A DNA stretch of 64,000 nt from Flexifilum sp963727545 (GCA_963727545.1 CAVSGS010000005.1:124001-188000), one strand, 5' to 3'; counted from the stretch's first letter, positions 41,419 through 51,474 are shown. Program-made: numbers and translations. The notes: generated from the sequence alone by a model not told the origin.

Positions 41419-44090
41419 TCGTCCGTCGGCTGACCCGCCCGCTGTTCATCCTGCTGATCGTCTACCTGCTGCTGGTCGGCGCGACCTACACCGGCATCCT
41501 CACGCCGGTGCTGCGCTGGATCGACGTCGGCATCGCTGGCGGCGTGCTGATCGTCTGGGCGTGGAGTCAGCGCCGCTGGCGCTGGCAGACTACGCCGCTC
41601 GACTTCGCCATCGCCGTCTGGATTGTCGCCTTCATCCTCTCGCTGCTGACCAACCTCGACTCGTGGCGGCGGATCGCGCTCGGCTTGTGGTTCATGGGCG
41701 TCTACGTCGGCGCGTGGTACCTGCTCAGCCACGCATTAGCCAATCGAGCGCTGCGCCGCGCATGGCTGATCGACGCGCTGCTGATCGCGGGCGTGCCGGT
41801 CGTCTTCGTCGGCTTCGCGCAGGTCTGGCTGGCGCTGATCAACGGGCTGCCGATCCCGCGCCCGGTCGGGACGCTCGGCAATGCTAACAGCTTAGCGGCG
41901 CTGCTCGTCCTGCTGATCCCGTTCACCGCCGGGCGGCTGGCGCAGGCGAAAACGCCGCTGCCGCGCGTCCTGCTCGGACTGTATACACTGGCTACCCTAC
42001 TGCTGCTGGCGCTGACTTTTTCGCGCGGCGGCTGGATCGGTGGCGTGGTTGGGCTGGCGGTCTGGATCGGCTTACGCTTCCCGGTGCGGCAAATTTGGAT
42101 TGCCCTACCCCGCTGGCAGAAAGCCGCGCTGATCGCGCTGGCGCTGCTGGCAGCGACCGGCGGCGCGGTCGTGCTGATTGACTCGCTGAGCATCGGCGGG
42201 CGCGGGCTGGATTTACGCACGTGGCTTTACGAGACCGCCCTGCAAATGTTCGCCCAGCGACCACTGACCGGGAATGGCTTATTCACCTTTGGCGCGGGCT
42301 TGTCGCGGCTGAATTCGCTGCCACCGCTGGAACCGCACAGCCACGCTCACAACGTGATCTTGCAGGTCGCCGCCGAGTTGGGCGTCGTCGGGCTGATCGC
42401 GTTGGCGCTGACAGCATGGGCAGCCTTACACGCGCTGCTGCGAGCGATCCGCCGCCCGGTCGATCCGATCACGGTGATGGGAATCGCCGCCTTCGCCGGG
42501 TTCGCCACCCACCAAATGTTTGACCTCCCGGCAATGATGCCGACCATCGCCCTCGCCGCGCTGATCGCGCTGCTGCTCGCCGTCACGCCCGGCGAGTCCG
42601 CCACCCAACCGCCACCGACGCGCCGAACTTGGCAGCCGCTGCTGATCGCGGTCGGCGGCATCGCGCTGGTGATCGCCGGGGCGTGGAGCGCGCTCAACTA
42701 TCAACGTTACGTCACCATCCTGACCGACGCCAACAGCAGTAAAGACTTTCACGCCGCCGCCAATCAACTACAGCCTTTAGCCGAAGCCGACCCCGACTTC
42801 GCGCTTTACCCCGAACAGCAAGGCATCCTGCTTGGTCTCGCTGCCGCCACCGGCGACGAGACGGCAATCCCGGCGGGCATCGAGCGCTTCCAGCGCTTCA
42901 CGACGCTCGACCCGGATTACGCCAACGGCTGGGCGAATCTCGCCGCGCTGCACGCCGCCCTTGGCGACTATCCCGCCGCCGTCGCCGCGATGCGCCACGC
43001 CGCCGACCTCGCGCCGAAAAGCTGGTCGCTGGTCTATCGCTATGGCGTCTATGCCGAAGCCGCTGGCGATGACGAAACAGCGCGCCAAGCCTATCAAGCC
43101 GCACTCGATCTAGGGCACGACGTTGTCCTGATCCCCGGCTGGGACGACTCGCCGCTGCGCCGCGACCTGACACCGCCGGAAACGGAGCTTTCCGACTTCG
43201 CGCGAACACTGCTGCTGCTCGAACGCGGCGATTTCGCAGCGGCGCAGGACTTCGCCGCCGATCATCGACGTGGCTCGACCGACGCAACAGGGCAATTCAG
43301 CTTAAGGCTGCTGCTGGCACTCAGCGCAGGCGACCGCGATCAAGCAGCGGCGGACTTGACCCAAGCTCAGCACGGCGTGATCAATCATAATGGGGTTATT
43401 TGGGTGCAAGTGGATAGAGCACTGCTGACAACCGACGATGCCGCCTTCGCTCAGCAGATCGCGGTAGCGCGCGAGGCGCTCACCGGCGCGCCCTATCAAG
43501 GCGACTGGGAACTGGGCGAAAATATCGCCTACATCCAGTACCTCAGCCTCGCCATTCCGCGCCAATTCATCCCGCAGGTCGGCTACAGCGAGGTCGATCA
43601 GGCGCTGATCCATCTACTCGGCGAACCGGGCGTCATCGAGAATCTGCACGCGGCGCTGACTACCGTAATCGTCTATGTAGGGGCACGGTTTGAAGCCTGC
43701 CCCGATGGGTTAGCGTTTCGTTGTCACACTGATGGAAAATATCGAGGTAGGCATCGACCACCAACTGCGGCGCGAGGTGCTGCTCAGCGTAGGCGCGAGC
43801 AGCAGCGGAGAACGCCGCGCAGCGCTCCGGGTCCGCCGCTAGCGAGCGCAGCGCCCCCGCCATCGCTTCCGCGTCGCCAATCGGCACGACCACCCCCGCC
43901 CCCGCTGATTCCAGCAGTGCCGCGCCTTCGCCCCGAATCGCCGCGACGGTCGGCGTGCCGGTCGCCAATGCCTCGTACAGCTTTGCTGGGCGCGTCCCGC
44001 CCGCCACCGAGTGATCGCCCAGCGCGATCAAGCAGACATCCGCCGCCGCCCACACACCCGGCATGGCATCGTGCGGCAGTACGCCCGTGA
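41415..44090 (+). CDS. O-antigen ligase-like membrane protein with TPR domain (2), stop probably lost
   Basis: 891 residues as read, ATG overlapping the previous stop. Residues 1-420 form membrane helices, with VGTLGNANSLAALLVLLIPF and FARQ-like MFAQRPLTGNGLFTFGAGL plus EPHSHAHNVILQVAAELGVV. TPR helices follow (NGWANLAALHAALGDYPAAV). The convincing protein ends near residue 755 (base 43680). The last 136 residues are Arg/Pro/Ala-rich and are antisense to the glycosyltransferase gene. A decayed palindromic repeat at 43677 contains a TAG in another frame, so a one-base shift just upstream may have removed the real stop. Confidence 0.8.
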   Translation: MIVRRLTRPLFILLIVYLLLVGATYTGILTPVLRWIDVGIAGGVLIVWAWSQRRWRWQTTPLDFAIAVWIVAFILSLLTNLDSWRRIALGLWFMGVYVGAWYLLSHALANRALRRAWLIDALLIAGVPVVFVGFAQVWLALINGLPIPRPVGTLGNANSLAALLVLLIPFTAGRLAQAKTPLPRVLLGLYTLATLLLLALTFSRGGWIGGVVGLAVWIGLRFPVRQIWIALPRWQKAALIALALLAATGGAVVLIDSLSIGGRGLDLRTWLYETALQMFAQRPLTGNGLFTFGAGLSRLNSLPPLEPHSHAHNVILQVAAELGVVGLIALALTAWAALHALLRAIRRPVDPITVMGIAAFAGFATHQMFDLPAMMPTIALAALIALLLAVTPGESATQPPPTRRTWQPLLIAVGGIALVIAGAWSALNYQRYVTILTDANSSKDFHAAANQLQPLAEADPDFALYPEQQGILLGLAAATGDETAIPAGIERFQRFTTLDPDYANGWANLAALHAALGDYPAAVAAMRHAADLAPKSWSLVYRYGVYAEAAGDDETARQAYQAALDLGHDVVLIPGWDDSPLRRDLTPPETELSDFARTLLLLERGDFAAAQDFAADHRRGSTDATGQFSLRLLLALSAGDRDQAAADLTQAQHGVINHNGVIWVQVDRALLTTDDAAFAQQIAVAREALTGAPYQGDWELGENIAYIQYLSLAIPRQFIPQVGYSEVDQALIHLLGEPGVIENLHAALTTVIVYVGARFEACPDGLAFRCHTDGKYRGRHRPPTAARGAAQRRREQQRRTPRSAPGPPLASAAPPPSLPRRQSARPPPPPLIPAVPRLRPESPRRSACRSPMPRTALLGASRPPPSDRPARSSRHPPPPTHPAWHRAAVRP

Positions 44091-44940
44091 AGATCACGTT
44101 ATCCAAGTGCCGTTCCTGCACCTGAGCTTCGACCCACCCGGCTTGCGATCCCCCGCCGACGAACAGAAACGTGATCTCCGGCAGCAGCGCTGCCGCTGCC
44201 AACATCACGTGGAAATCGTAGGTCAGGCTCATGTTGCCGATGTGGGCGACGGTGAAGCGCTCGCCCAGCCCAAACTGTTGGCGCGCTGCGGATCGCGCTG
44301 CGGCGGATGCCGGATGAAAAGCGTCCAGATCGACCGCGTTCTTGATCAGCGTGACCCGCTCCGGATCGGGCAAAATGGCGCGGATGCCGTCCAGCACGCC
44401 GTCGGTCATGCCGACGACGTGGGCGGCGTCGTGATACGCCCAGCGCTCGACCGGCTGCGCGAATTTCACCAGCGGGCTGTCAGCGCTCAATGCGCCCGTC
44501 GCCACCGCCGATTCGGGCCACAAGTCGGAAACGTTGAGCACGACCGGCGCGCGCTTGACCCGCCGCAGCCAGCCGCCGGTCAAGCAGACGAACAGCGGAT
44601 GCGATTCGACGAGGATCACGTCCGGGCGTTGGAGGAAGGTTCCGCGCAGCGCCGCCAGCAGCATGAAGCTGAACTGGTTCAGCAGCCGCACGCGCGCCCC
44701 CTTCCCCGGCGAGGCGTAGACCCACACCCGCTCGACCGTCACGCCGTCGATGCTTTCGCGGAGCGTCAGCCGCCCGCGATAGCCCTCACGGATGACGCCT
44801 TCGGGATAATTCGGCATCCCGGTCAGCACCGTCACCTGATGTCCCTCGGCGACCAACAGCCGCGCCAAACGGCTCAGACGTACCGCCGCCGCGCCGAACT
44901 CCGGCGGATAAAACTGCGTAAGGATCCAAATCTTCATCAT
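43660..44940 (-). CDS. GT4-family glycosyltransferase (WbuB-like)
   Basis: 426 residues. The N-terminal Rossmann half opens MKIWILTQFYPPEFGAAAVR and includes GHQVTVLTGMPNYPEGV and VVLNVSDLWPESAVATGAL. The C-terminal donor half includes FTVAHIGNMSLTYDFHVML, VIFTGVLPHDAMPGVWAAAD and GGTRPAKLYEALATGTPTVA with the donor-site Glu. It resembles WbuB-type N-acetylhexosamine transferases of O-antigen synthesis. The last 15 residues (RGRLQTVPLHRRLR) are encoded by the palindromic repeat. It is convergent with the ligase-like pair and overlaps the anomalous extension of the second. Confidence 0.88.
   Translation of the reverse strand: MMKIWILTQFYPPEFGAAAVRLSRLARLLVAEGHQVTVLTGMPNYPEGVIREGYRGRLTLRESIDGVTVERVWVYASPGKGARVRLLNQFSFMLLAALRGTFLQRPDVILVESHPLFVCLTGGWLRRVKRAPVVLNVSDLWPESAVATGALSADSPLVKFAQPVERWAYHDAAHVVGMTDGVLDGIRAILPDPERVTLIKNAVDLDAFHPASAAARSAARQQFGLGERFTVAHIGNMSLTYDFHVMLAAAALLPEITFLFVGGGSQAGWVEAQVQERHLDNVIFTGVLPHDAMPGVWAAADVCLIALGDHSVAGGTRPAKLYEALATGTPTVAAIRGEGAALLESAGAGVVVPIGDAEAMAGALRSLAADPERCAAFSAAARAYAEQHLAPQLVVDAYLDIFHQCDNETLTHRGRLQTVPLHRRLR
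43677..43704. repeat. GTAGGGGC palindrome, decayed copy 6
   Basis: Left arm GTAGGGGC intact, core ACGGTTTGAAGCCT largely self-complementary, right arm drifted (GCCCCGAT). It lies at the junction of two convergent genes and is translated into the tail of both. Confidence 0.7.
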
Positions 44941-45199
44941 GCCAGCGATTAGCAGTCAGCTTTCAGCAGTTAGCAAAACCGCTCGCGCCGGAGGGCAGGA
45001 AAAGGTGAATCCCTGCTATACTTCGCGACGTGAGCCTGTTACGATACTAATGGAAGTCGGCAGATTTGAACAGCGCCCGACCTGAGACATGATTTAACCG
45101 CAACGGACCCTGAATTCGCCGGTGGAATCCTTTCCTCAGCGCCCTTTGCGTTCTTTGTGGTTCAATGTTTTTCGCTCGTAATGCTCATTTGAGGTGACT

Positions 45200-47156
45200 A
45201 TGTGCGGAATCACCGGGATCGTGAACCGGCAAGGGAACGGGATCGATGCGAACTGCGTCCTCGAAGCCGCGCAGCTGATGCGCCATCGCGGACCCGACGA
45301 CGAGGGCTATCTCCTGCTCGACAGCGCGACCGGCGCGCACAGCCTCCGCAACGGACCGGACACAGCAGCGGAAATCTACCACCCGCAGGTTACCGACCCG
45401 GTCGACTTCACGCCGGACGTGGCGCTGGCGCATCGCCGCCTCGCCATCATCGACGTTTCACCCGGCGGTCACGAGCCGATGACCATCGGCGGCGAATCGC
45501 TCTGGATCACCTTCAACGGCGAAATCTACAATTATCTCGAACTGCGCGACGAACTGCGCGCCAAAGGTTATCAGTTCCACACCGAATCCGACGTCGAAGT
45601 CCTGCTCCAAGCCTACGTCGAGTGGGGCGTCGACTGCCTCGACCGCTGCTACGGCATGTTCGCCTTCGCCCTCTGGGATCAAGCTAAACGGCGGCTGTGG
45701 TGCGTCCGTGACCGCATGGGCATCAAGCCGTTCTACTACGCCGCCACCGCCGAGAGTTTCGCCTTCGCCAGCGAGATCAAGGCGCTGCGCCCGCTCGTCC
45801 CGGCAGCCTGCGAGCCGGACATGTCCCAGTTGTTCTGGTTCTTGCAGACCGGGCGAGTCTACAACGCCCCGAACACCTTTTACAGCGGCGTGCGCGAGCT
45901 TCCCGGCGCGCATTATCTGCTGGTCGAGGACGGCAAAGTCGGTGAGCCGGTGCGCTGGTGGGACGTGGACGTCGAGCGCGCCCGTGCGACCTACGACTAC
46001 AACGACGTTGAAGGCGAGTTCCGCCGCCTGCTGCGCGATGCGGTCGGCTTGCGCCTGCGCAGCGATGTACCGGTCGGCACCTGCTTGAGCGGCGGTCTCG
46101 ACTCCAGCACAATCGTCGCGCTGGCGACCGCCGGACTCAACGGCGGGCGGATGAACAGCTTCTCGGCGGTCTATCCGGTCAAGGGGCTGGACGAGAGCCG
46201 CTACGTCGATATTGTGGCGAATCGCTTCCAGACCATCGCCCACCGCATCACGCCCGACCCGCAGGATTTTCTCGACCGCATGGCGCAGATCACGTGGCAT
46301 CAGGACATCCCAACCGGCAGTTCCGGCGTCTACACGCAGAATTTCGTCATGAAGCTGGCGCACGGCAACGTGACCGTGCTGCTCGACGGTCAAGGCGCGG
46401 ACGAACTGCTGGCGGGTTATCTGAGCTACGTCGTCTATTACCTCAACGACCTGCGCAAGCGCGATTTCGGACGCTGGATCGGCGAGCAAGCGAGCATTTG
46501 TCGGCGGCGTCTGGGGGCGCTTCAACGCCTCGCTCAGCGCCCGCGAATTCGCCTTCCGCGTCCGCGAGTATCTGGGCGGCAGCACGCCGCTGCTCAACCC
46601 CCAGTTCGCGCAAGCAGCGTTGGAGCGCACCCGCTCCGAAGCGCCGATCACGCCGCAGGGCAGCGACGCGCTTAATCGGCACCTCTACGGCGCGCTGATG
46701 CGCGAGAGCATCCCGGCGCTGCTGCACTACGAAGATCGCAACAGCATGGCATACAGCATCGAGGCGCGTGTGCCTTTCCTCGATCACCGGCTGGTCGAGT
46801 TCGCCCTCGCCGTGCCCGCCGAGCAGAAGATTCGCGGCGTCGAGACCAAGGTCTTCATGCGCCGCGCCATCAAGGGTATCGTCCCCGACGAGATCGCCGA
46901 GCGCAAGGACAAGCTCGGCTACCCGACGCCGCTAGCACAGTGGCTGCGCGCTGATCTGCGCGATGAGGTGGACGACTTCCTCAACGAGCGCGTCTTCCAG
47001 CGCGACTGGTACGACCCGGCGCAGGCGCGGGCGATCTGGCGGGCGCACCTCGACGGCGGGCGCAACGCCGAGCGCATCATCTACCGCATGATCACGGCGG
47101 AACTGTGGTACGAGCAGGTCACACAGAACACGCCGTCTCCAATTCTGGCGTCGTAG
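45200..47156 (+). CDS. asnB: Asparagine synthase (glutamine-hydrolysing), frameshifted
   Basis: ATG at 45200 (GAGGTG upstream) puts the catalytic Cys second: MCGITGIVNRQGNG. The glutaminase half includes RLAIIDVSPGGHEPM and TFNGEIYNYLELRDEL. The synthetase half includes CLSGGLDSSTIVALA (PP-loop). The frame breaks at the TTT at 46497-46499; removing one T restores GEQASIVGGVWGRFNASLSA and a continuous protein of about 650 residues ending at 47156. The stop TAG lies inside a palindromic repeat. AsnB-type proteins in polysaccharide clusters amidate sugar acids or peptides. The shift is probably a sequencing error. Confidence 0.85.
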
Positions 47157-47180
47157 GGGCACAGCGTGCTGTGCCCTTGC
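47153..47180. repeat. GTAGGGGC palindrome, copy 7, supplying the asnB stop
   Basis: Arm GTAGGGGC and core ACAGCGTGCTGT intact, right arm drifted (GCCCTTGC). The TAG at 47154-47156 is the asnB stop codon. The element fills nearly the whole gap to the next gene. Confidence 0.8.
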
Positions 47181-47185
47181 AGACC

Positions 47186-48373
47186 ATGCAACAACCGCTG
47201 TTCTCTCGCCTGAAACGCGCCCTGCCTTGGGCGATCCGTGCGCTAATCTTCTGCCTGCTGATCGGCGCGTTGGTTCCCGCCCCACCCCGTGCTCCGCTCG
47301 GCGATCCGCAGACCGTCGAGACGACCGATCCGCAGGTCTGTATGCACACCCGGCTGATCGACGAGGTAGACGAGTGGAAGATTCAGCGCTCGTTGCAATT
47401 GGTGCGTGAACTGGGCGCGCCCTCGATTGTCGAGTTCTTCCCGTGGGCGTACATCGAAGGCAGCGAGGATCATTACGACTGGTCGTCGGCAGACCGGATC
47501 GTGGCGCAGGCGCGCAATCAGGGCATCCACATCATCGCGCGGTTGGGTCTAGTCCCGGCGTGGGCACGCAGCAAAGGCGACGCCAGCAGCGAATTCACCA
47601 CGCTCAATACGCTGCCGGAGGATGCCTACCCTGATTTCGCCCGGTTCGTCGCCGACTTCGCCGCCCGCTACGCCGGAGTGATCGACCAGTTGATCATCTG
47701 GAACGAGCCAAATCTTGCCTTTGAGTGGGGTTATCAGCAGGTCGATCCAGCGGGCTACGCGCGGCTGCTCCATGCCGTCTACGGTCCCGCCCACGCCGCC
47801 AACCCGAACGTCCAAATCCTCGCGGCGGGTCTAGCGCCCACGCTTGAACCGGAAGGCAGTCCCAACGGGCTGAACGACCTGATCTATCTCGAACAGCTTT
47901 ACGAGGCGGGCGCGCAAGCCGACTTCGACGCGCTGGCGATCCACGCCTACGGCTTCACCTACCCGCCCGACGATCCGCCCGCTGCCGACAAGCTCAACTT
48001 CCGCCGCGCCGAACTGCTCCGCGACGTGATGGTCGCGCACGGCGACGCCGCTAAGCCCGCCTACATCACCGAGACCGGCTGGAACGACAATCCGCGCTGG
48101 ACGCTGGCGGTCACGCCCTCCGAGCGGGTCGCCTACTCGGTCGAGGCGCTGCAATGGGCGCAAGCCAATTGGAATTGGCTCGACAAGCTGTGCTTCTGGG
48201 TGCTGCGCTACCCGCTGCCCACGCTCAGCTATCCCGACAACTACACCTTCGTCACCACGACTTTTCAACTCAAGCCGATCTATTACGCCGTGCAAGCCTA
48301 CGCGCGCGGCTTCAGCGAGGATCAGGACTTATGGCTGCCCGCTCCCGAACAGCCCACCCTATCCGCGCCCTGA
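47186..48373 (+). CDS. Secreted glycoside hydrolase of clan A type
   Basis: 395 residues from ATG 47186, just after the repeat. A signal anchor covers about 10-32 (WAIRALIFCLLIGALVP). The TIM-barrel domain has SIVEFFPWAYIEGSEDHYDW, GIHIIARLGLVPAWA, LIIWNEPNLAFEW with acid/base Glu174, FDALAIHAYGF, and YITETGWNDNPRW with nucleophile Glu296. The spacing of the two glutamates fits GH39/GH5-like retaining glycosidases. It may trim or release polysaccharide made by the neighbouring genes. No good ribosome site precedes the ATG. Its end overlaps the next gene by 43 bases. Confidence 0.82.
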   Translation: MQQPLFSRLKRALPWAIRALIFCLLIGALVPAPPRAPLGDPQTVETTDPQVCMHTRLIDEVDEWKIQRSLQLVRELGAPSIVEFFPWAYIEGSEDHYDWSSADRIVAQARNQGIHIIARLGLVPAWARSKGDASSEFTTLNTLPEDAYPDFARFVADFAARYAGVIDQLIIWNEPNLAFEWGYQQVDPAGYARLLHAVYGPAHAANPNVQILAAGLAPTLEPEGSPNGLNDLIYLEQLYEAGAQADFDALAIHAYGFTYPPDDPPAADKLNFRRAELLRDVMVAHGDAAKPAYITETGWNDNPRWTLAVTPSERVAYSVEALQWAQANWNWLDKLCFWVLRYPLPTLSYPDNYTFVTTTFQLKPIYYAVQAYARGFSEDQDLWLPAPEQPTLSAP

Positions 48374-49128
48374 TTCCGGTGCTGACGGTGATCGCGCTGG
48401 TGCTGCTGCTGGCGTTGATCCGGCGCGTCACTGAGCCGCCGCCCGCCGCGCCGCGCGATCTGTTCCCCTACGGTGAGCTGCGGATCGGCGTCGATGCCAG
48501 CAATCCGCCCTTCGCGGCTGCCACCGCCAGCGGCGACCTGTGGGGTTTGGAGATCGACCTCGGTCGGGCGTTGGGTGCTCAGCTTGACCTACCCGTCCGC
48601 TTCGTCAACCTCGGCTTCGACGGCTTGTACGATGCGCTCAAGACCGATCAAGTCGATGCGCTGATCGCGGGCGTGCAGATCGACCTGACCCGGCTCAACG
48701 AGGTGCATTACTCGACCCCCTACTTCAACGCCGGGCTGGTGCTGGTCAGCGATCGCGGTTTGACGAGCATGGCGGATTTACCGGGACACAGTCTCGCCTA
48801 CGAGTTCGGCTCGGAGGCGGAAGCCGAAGCCCGCACGTGGCTGCGGCGCGTGCTGCCCTTCGAGACCCGCCCCTACGAACTGCCCAACATCGCCCTGGAC
48901 GCCGCCCGGCTCGGCGACGCCGACGCTGCGTTGGTCGATGCCGTCAGCGCACGGCTCTACCTCCGCGACCATCCCGACTGGCACGCCAGCGTCGATCAAG
49001 TGACCGATGCGCTCTACGCCATCGCCACTCAAAGCCGCCGCCCGGAGATCAGCGCCGCCATTGACCACGCCCTGCAAGCGCTGATCGACGACGGGACGCT
49101 CGACGACATCATCGCACGCTGGTTGTGA
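48331..49128 (+). CDS. Family 3 extracellular solute-binding protein
   Basis: 265 residues. A basic start and one membrane helix (about 11-30, ALIPVLTVIALVLLLALIRR) act as signal anchor. The amino-acid-binding fold shows GELRIGVDASNPPFAAATAS, LWGLEIDLGRALGAQL, YDALKTDQVDALIAGVQIDL, STPYFNAGLVLV and GDADAALVDAVSA. Such proteins bind amino acids or related polar ligands for an ABC importer or a sensor. No permease or ATPase gene is next to it. Overlap with the glycosidase gene suggests co-translation. The ligand is unknown. Confidence 0.85.
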   Translation: MAARSRTAHPIRALIPVLTVIALVLLLALIRRVTEPPPAAPRDLFPYGELRIGVDASNPPFAAATASGDLWGLEIDLGRALGAQLDLPVRFVNLGFDGLYDALKTDQVDALIAGVQIDLTRLNEVHYSTPYFNAGLVLVSDRGLTSMADLPGHSLAYEFGSEAEAEARTWLRRVLPFETRPYELPNIALDAARLGDADAALVDAVSARLYLRDHPDWHASVDQVTDALYAIATQSRRPEISAAIDHALQALIDDGTLDDIIARWL

Positions 49129-49195
49129 GCATGTTTTTTTCAGAACAAGGGGAACTCAAGCAGAGGGTTAAGCGACCTGAGCGGCATTGCCGTTA

Positions 49196-49224
49196 GTAGG
49201 GGCAGGGCTGAGTCCTGCCCCTAC
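49196..49224. repeat. GTAGGGGC palindrome, copy 8
   Basis: 29 bp, identical to the copy at 32583-32611. Lies between convergent genes. Confidence 0.9.
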
Positions 49225-49299
49225 CTCAGAACGCGCAATAAATCGGGGCGTTGAATTGAACCCCCGCCGAATCCGGCACGGTGCGTAACCGAACTTGAG

Positions 49300-49334
49300 C
49301 CGAAAATAAAAACCCGCGCCGGAGTGGGCGCGGG
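49300..49334 (-). terminator. Terminator of the 66-residue protein gene
   Basis: On the minus strand: stem CCCGCGCC / GGCGCGGG followed by TTTTTATTTT. It lies 14 bases after the stop of the small gene. Confidence 0.85.
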
Positions 49335-49347
49335 CTTTGGGAATTGA

Positions 49348-49548
49348 CTACTTCTTTTCGAGGGCGTATTTGCCCTTGTCCCAGTCAGCCTTGCTGACGA
49401 ACTTGGTCAGCATCCGACCATCAGCGGTTTTGCCGCGCAGTCCGTAGCGTGTCTGACCGTTCTTGGTGGTGAAGGTGGTCTTCATGACCTGCTTGTCTTC
49501 GATCTTGACCTTTTGGCGAGTTTTCACATCATAAAATTCGACGCTCAT
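49348..49548 (-). CDS. 66-residue conserved-looking basic protein, unknown function
   Basis: Start ATG 49548 with GGGG 7 bases upstream; an in-frame upstream start is less likely. The chain reads SVEFYDVKTRQKVKIEDKQV then TTKNGQTRYGLRGKTADGRM and ends in lysines. It is predicted to be a small beta-barrel-like cytoplasmic protein rich in Lys. The strong terminator, well-placed ribosome site and even composition support a real gene. I cannot name the family. Confidence 0.7.
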   Translation of the reverse strand: MSVEFYDVKTRQKVKIEDKQVMKTTFTTKNGQTRYGLRGKTADGRMLTKFVSKADWDKGKYALEKK

Positions 49549-49665
49549 TTGAGACCCCTTTGTATATAGGCGATCAAAAAAATATGTTTCGCTATACATG
49601 AGGTCATTCTACCACAGTTATTTAAAATTGCAGCAACAATTGAGGGGAAACTCGCCGTAGCGTTT

Positions 49666-51301
49666 TTAAGACGGTAATGTTGCCAGTACCCGTTGGATCT
49701 TCAATGACAGGTGGAGGATCAAGCGATTTTCAGGATCATCCAGATTGAGACCGGTCAATTCGGCGATTCGCTCCAACCGGTAGACCAGCGTGTTGCGATG
49801 GACGTTGAGGTCATTCGCGGCTTTGGCGAGATTACCGTTCGCCTCAAAAAAGCCGCTGAGCGTGCGAATCAGGTCGCCCTGCTTGCGGTCGTCGTGCTCG
49901 ACCAGCGGTCCCAGCGTTTCGAGGTAGAAGCGGCGCATCTGGTCGAGGTTGCGTTCCTTGAGCGCCAGCAGCAGTTGAAACAGCTTGAGGTCACCGTAGA
50001 AGGTCGTCTGCTCGCGGTCGCCCAGTTCGTTAGAAATACTCACCGCATCCTTAGCTTCGCGGTAGGCTTCCCGCAGCGCCGACAAGCCGCTCGCCGACCG
50101 GCTGATCCCGGCGGCGACCAATCCGCTGGGCGTCCGGGTCGCCAACTGCTCGCGCACGTCGTCCACGATCTGGCGGATGCGCGCCGGTTGTCCGGCGTTC
50201 TCTAGCGGGTACAGCGCGACGATCACGTCGACGTACTGCCCCACCGCCCCGGCGACCTGCCGCCGCACCATGTCGTCGCGCACCAGCGGGATCAGCGACT
50301 CCAGCGGCAGACTGGCGCCGGTTTCGGTCGTCGCCCGCAGTACCACCACAACGTAAGTCGTCTCCGGGTCGAATCCGGCTTGCTGCGCCCGCGTCGACAT
50401 CAGATCGTCGTCGGCAGGCGTACCGCTCAGCCACATTTGCACCCAATCGCCGCGCGCCTGCTCGACCGCGAAAGCGATCGCCCGGTTCTTGGCGAGTTCA
50501 ATCGCGCAGACATCCGCGCCATACGCCAGCACCATCCGGTCGAAGTCGTCCAGCGGCTCGTGCGTATCCACCAGTGACAAATAACCGGCAACCCGCTTCT
50601 CGACTTTGAGCACCGTCGTGTAACCAAGCGGACTGGGGACGATCACGCCGTCGCCGTTGGGCGCTTCCCGGCTCAGCCAGTTCTGGAACGACCCATAGGG
50701 CAAACTTTGCATCAGCGACCGTCCGCTGCTGGTGCGGCGCGCGACGTTCGGGTAAACCTGCGCCATCATCACACCGGCGTCGTCGTGAACGACAATCGGC
50801 TTGGCGGTGGTACGGGCGAGAATTTGCAGTAAGCTGTTGAGATCGCGGTTTTCAGCGGCAAGCCGGGTGAGCTGGCGCTGGATTTCCATCGCCCGCTGTG
50901 CCATCTGCGCCTTTTGGTTGACAATGAAGGTGTTCACCGCCCGCTCGATGCGCGGCATACTGCTCTCGTCGGGCAGCGCCAGCAGCGCGACTCCGCACTC
51001 GTTGGCGACCGCGACCGCGGTATGCGAGCTATCGACGTTGGCGGCAACCGCAGAAACACCCACATCGGCTAAGCCGCGCACCACCTCCGACAAGCGTGAT
51101 CCGGCTGTCGTAGGAGCGCAGCACGTCCATCGAAACCAGCGCGAGTTCACCGCCGTAAACGTCGGGGAAAGCCGGGGGCTGCGCCTGAACCGTCACCGAC
51201 CACGTGACCAATGTTTCGGCGACCCCGGCGACCAGCTGCGTACCAAGCGGGAGCGCAAATTGCAGGAGGGCTTGAAGCGTTGCGCTGTGATTCTCTGACA
51301 T
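49666..51301 (-). CDS. PucR/CdaR-type transcriptional regulator, frameshifted
   Basis: The N-terminal part starts at ATG 51301 (SENHSATLQALLQFALPLGT) and shifts frame near 51098. Joining RSYDSRIT with LSEVVRGLADVGVSAVAANV by dropping one base gives a continuous protein of about 545 residues. It has a PucR-type N-domain, a coiled linker (VNQKAQMAQRAMEIQRQLTR), a GAF-like/GGDEF-like middle, and the C-terminal HTH_30 with LSGFFEANGNLAKAANDLNV and HRNTLVYRLERIAELTG. Such activators respond to purine or carbohydrate metabolites. The target is unknown. The shift is probably a sequencing error. Confidence 0.82.
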
Positions 51302-51439
51302 ATTGCTGCTTGTCAACTTGGACGATAATGTGCGTTTGATTGTATTCACCAAGCGACTCCGAAATTTATAACGATTTCAAACAACAGTCCGGGCAGCTTT
51401 TTGTCTTATTCTACCAAGATTTTAGCAAGTATCACCAAA

Positions 51440-51474
51440 TAAAAAAGAGTTGGACGGTCGCGTACCGCCCAACT
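51440..51474 (-). terminator. Terminator of ileS
   Basis: On the minus strand: near-perfect 11-bp stem AGTTGGGCGGT / ACCGTCCAACT with loop ACGCG, followed by CTTTTTT. It lies about 100 bases after the ileS stop. Confidence 0.8.

Noticed and set aside
43681..44090. C-terminal 136 residues of the second ligase-like protein as a real domain
   Set aside because: Arg/Pro/Ala-rich composition and exact antisense overlap with a motif-complete GT4 gene point to an artefact of a lost stop.
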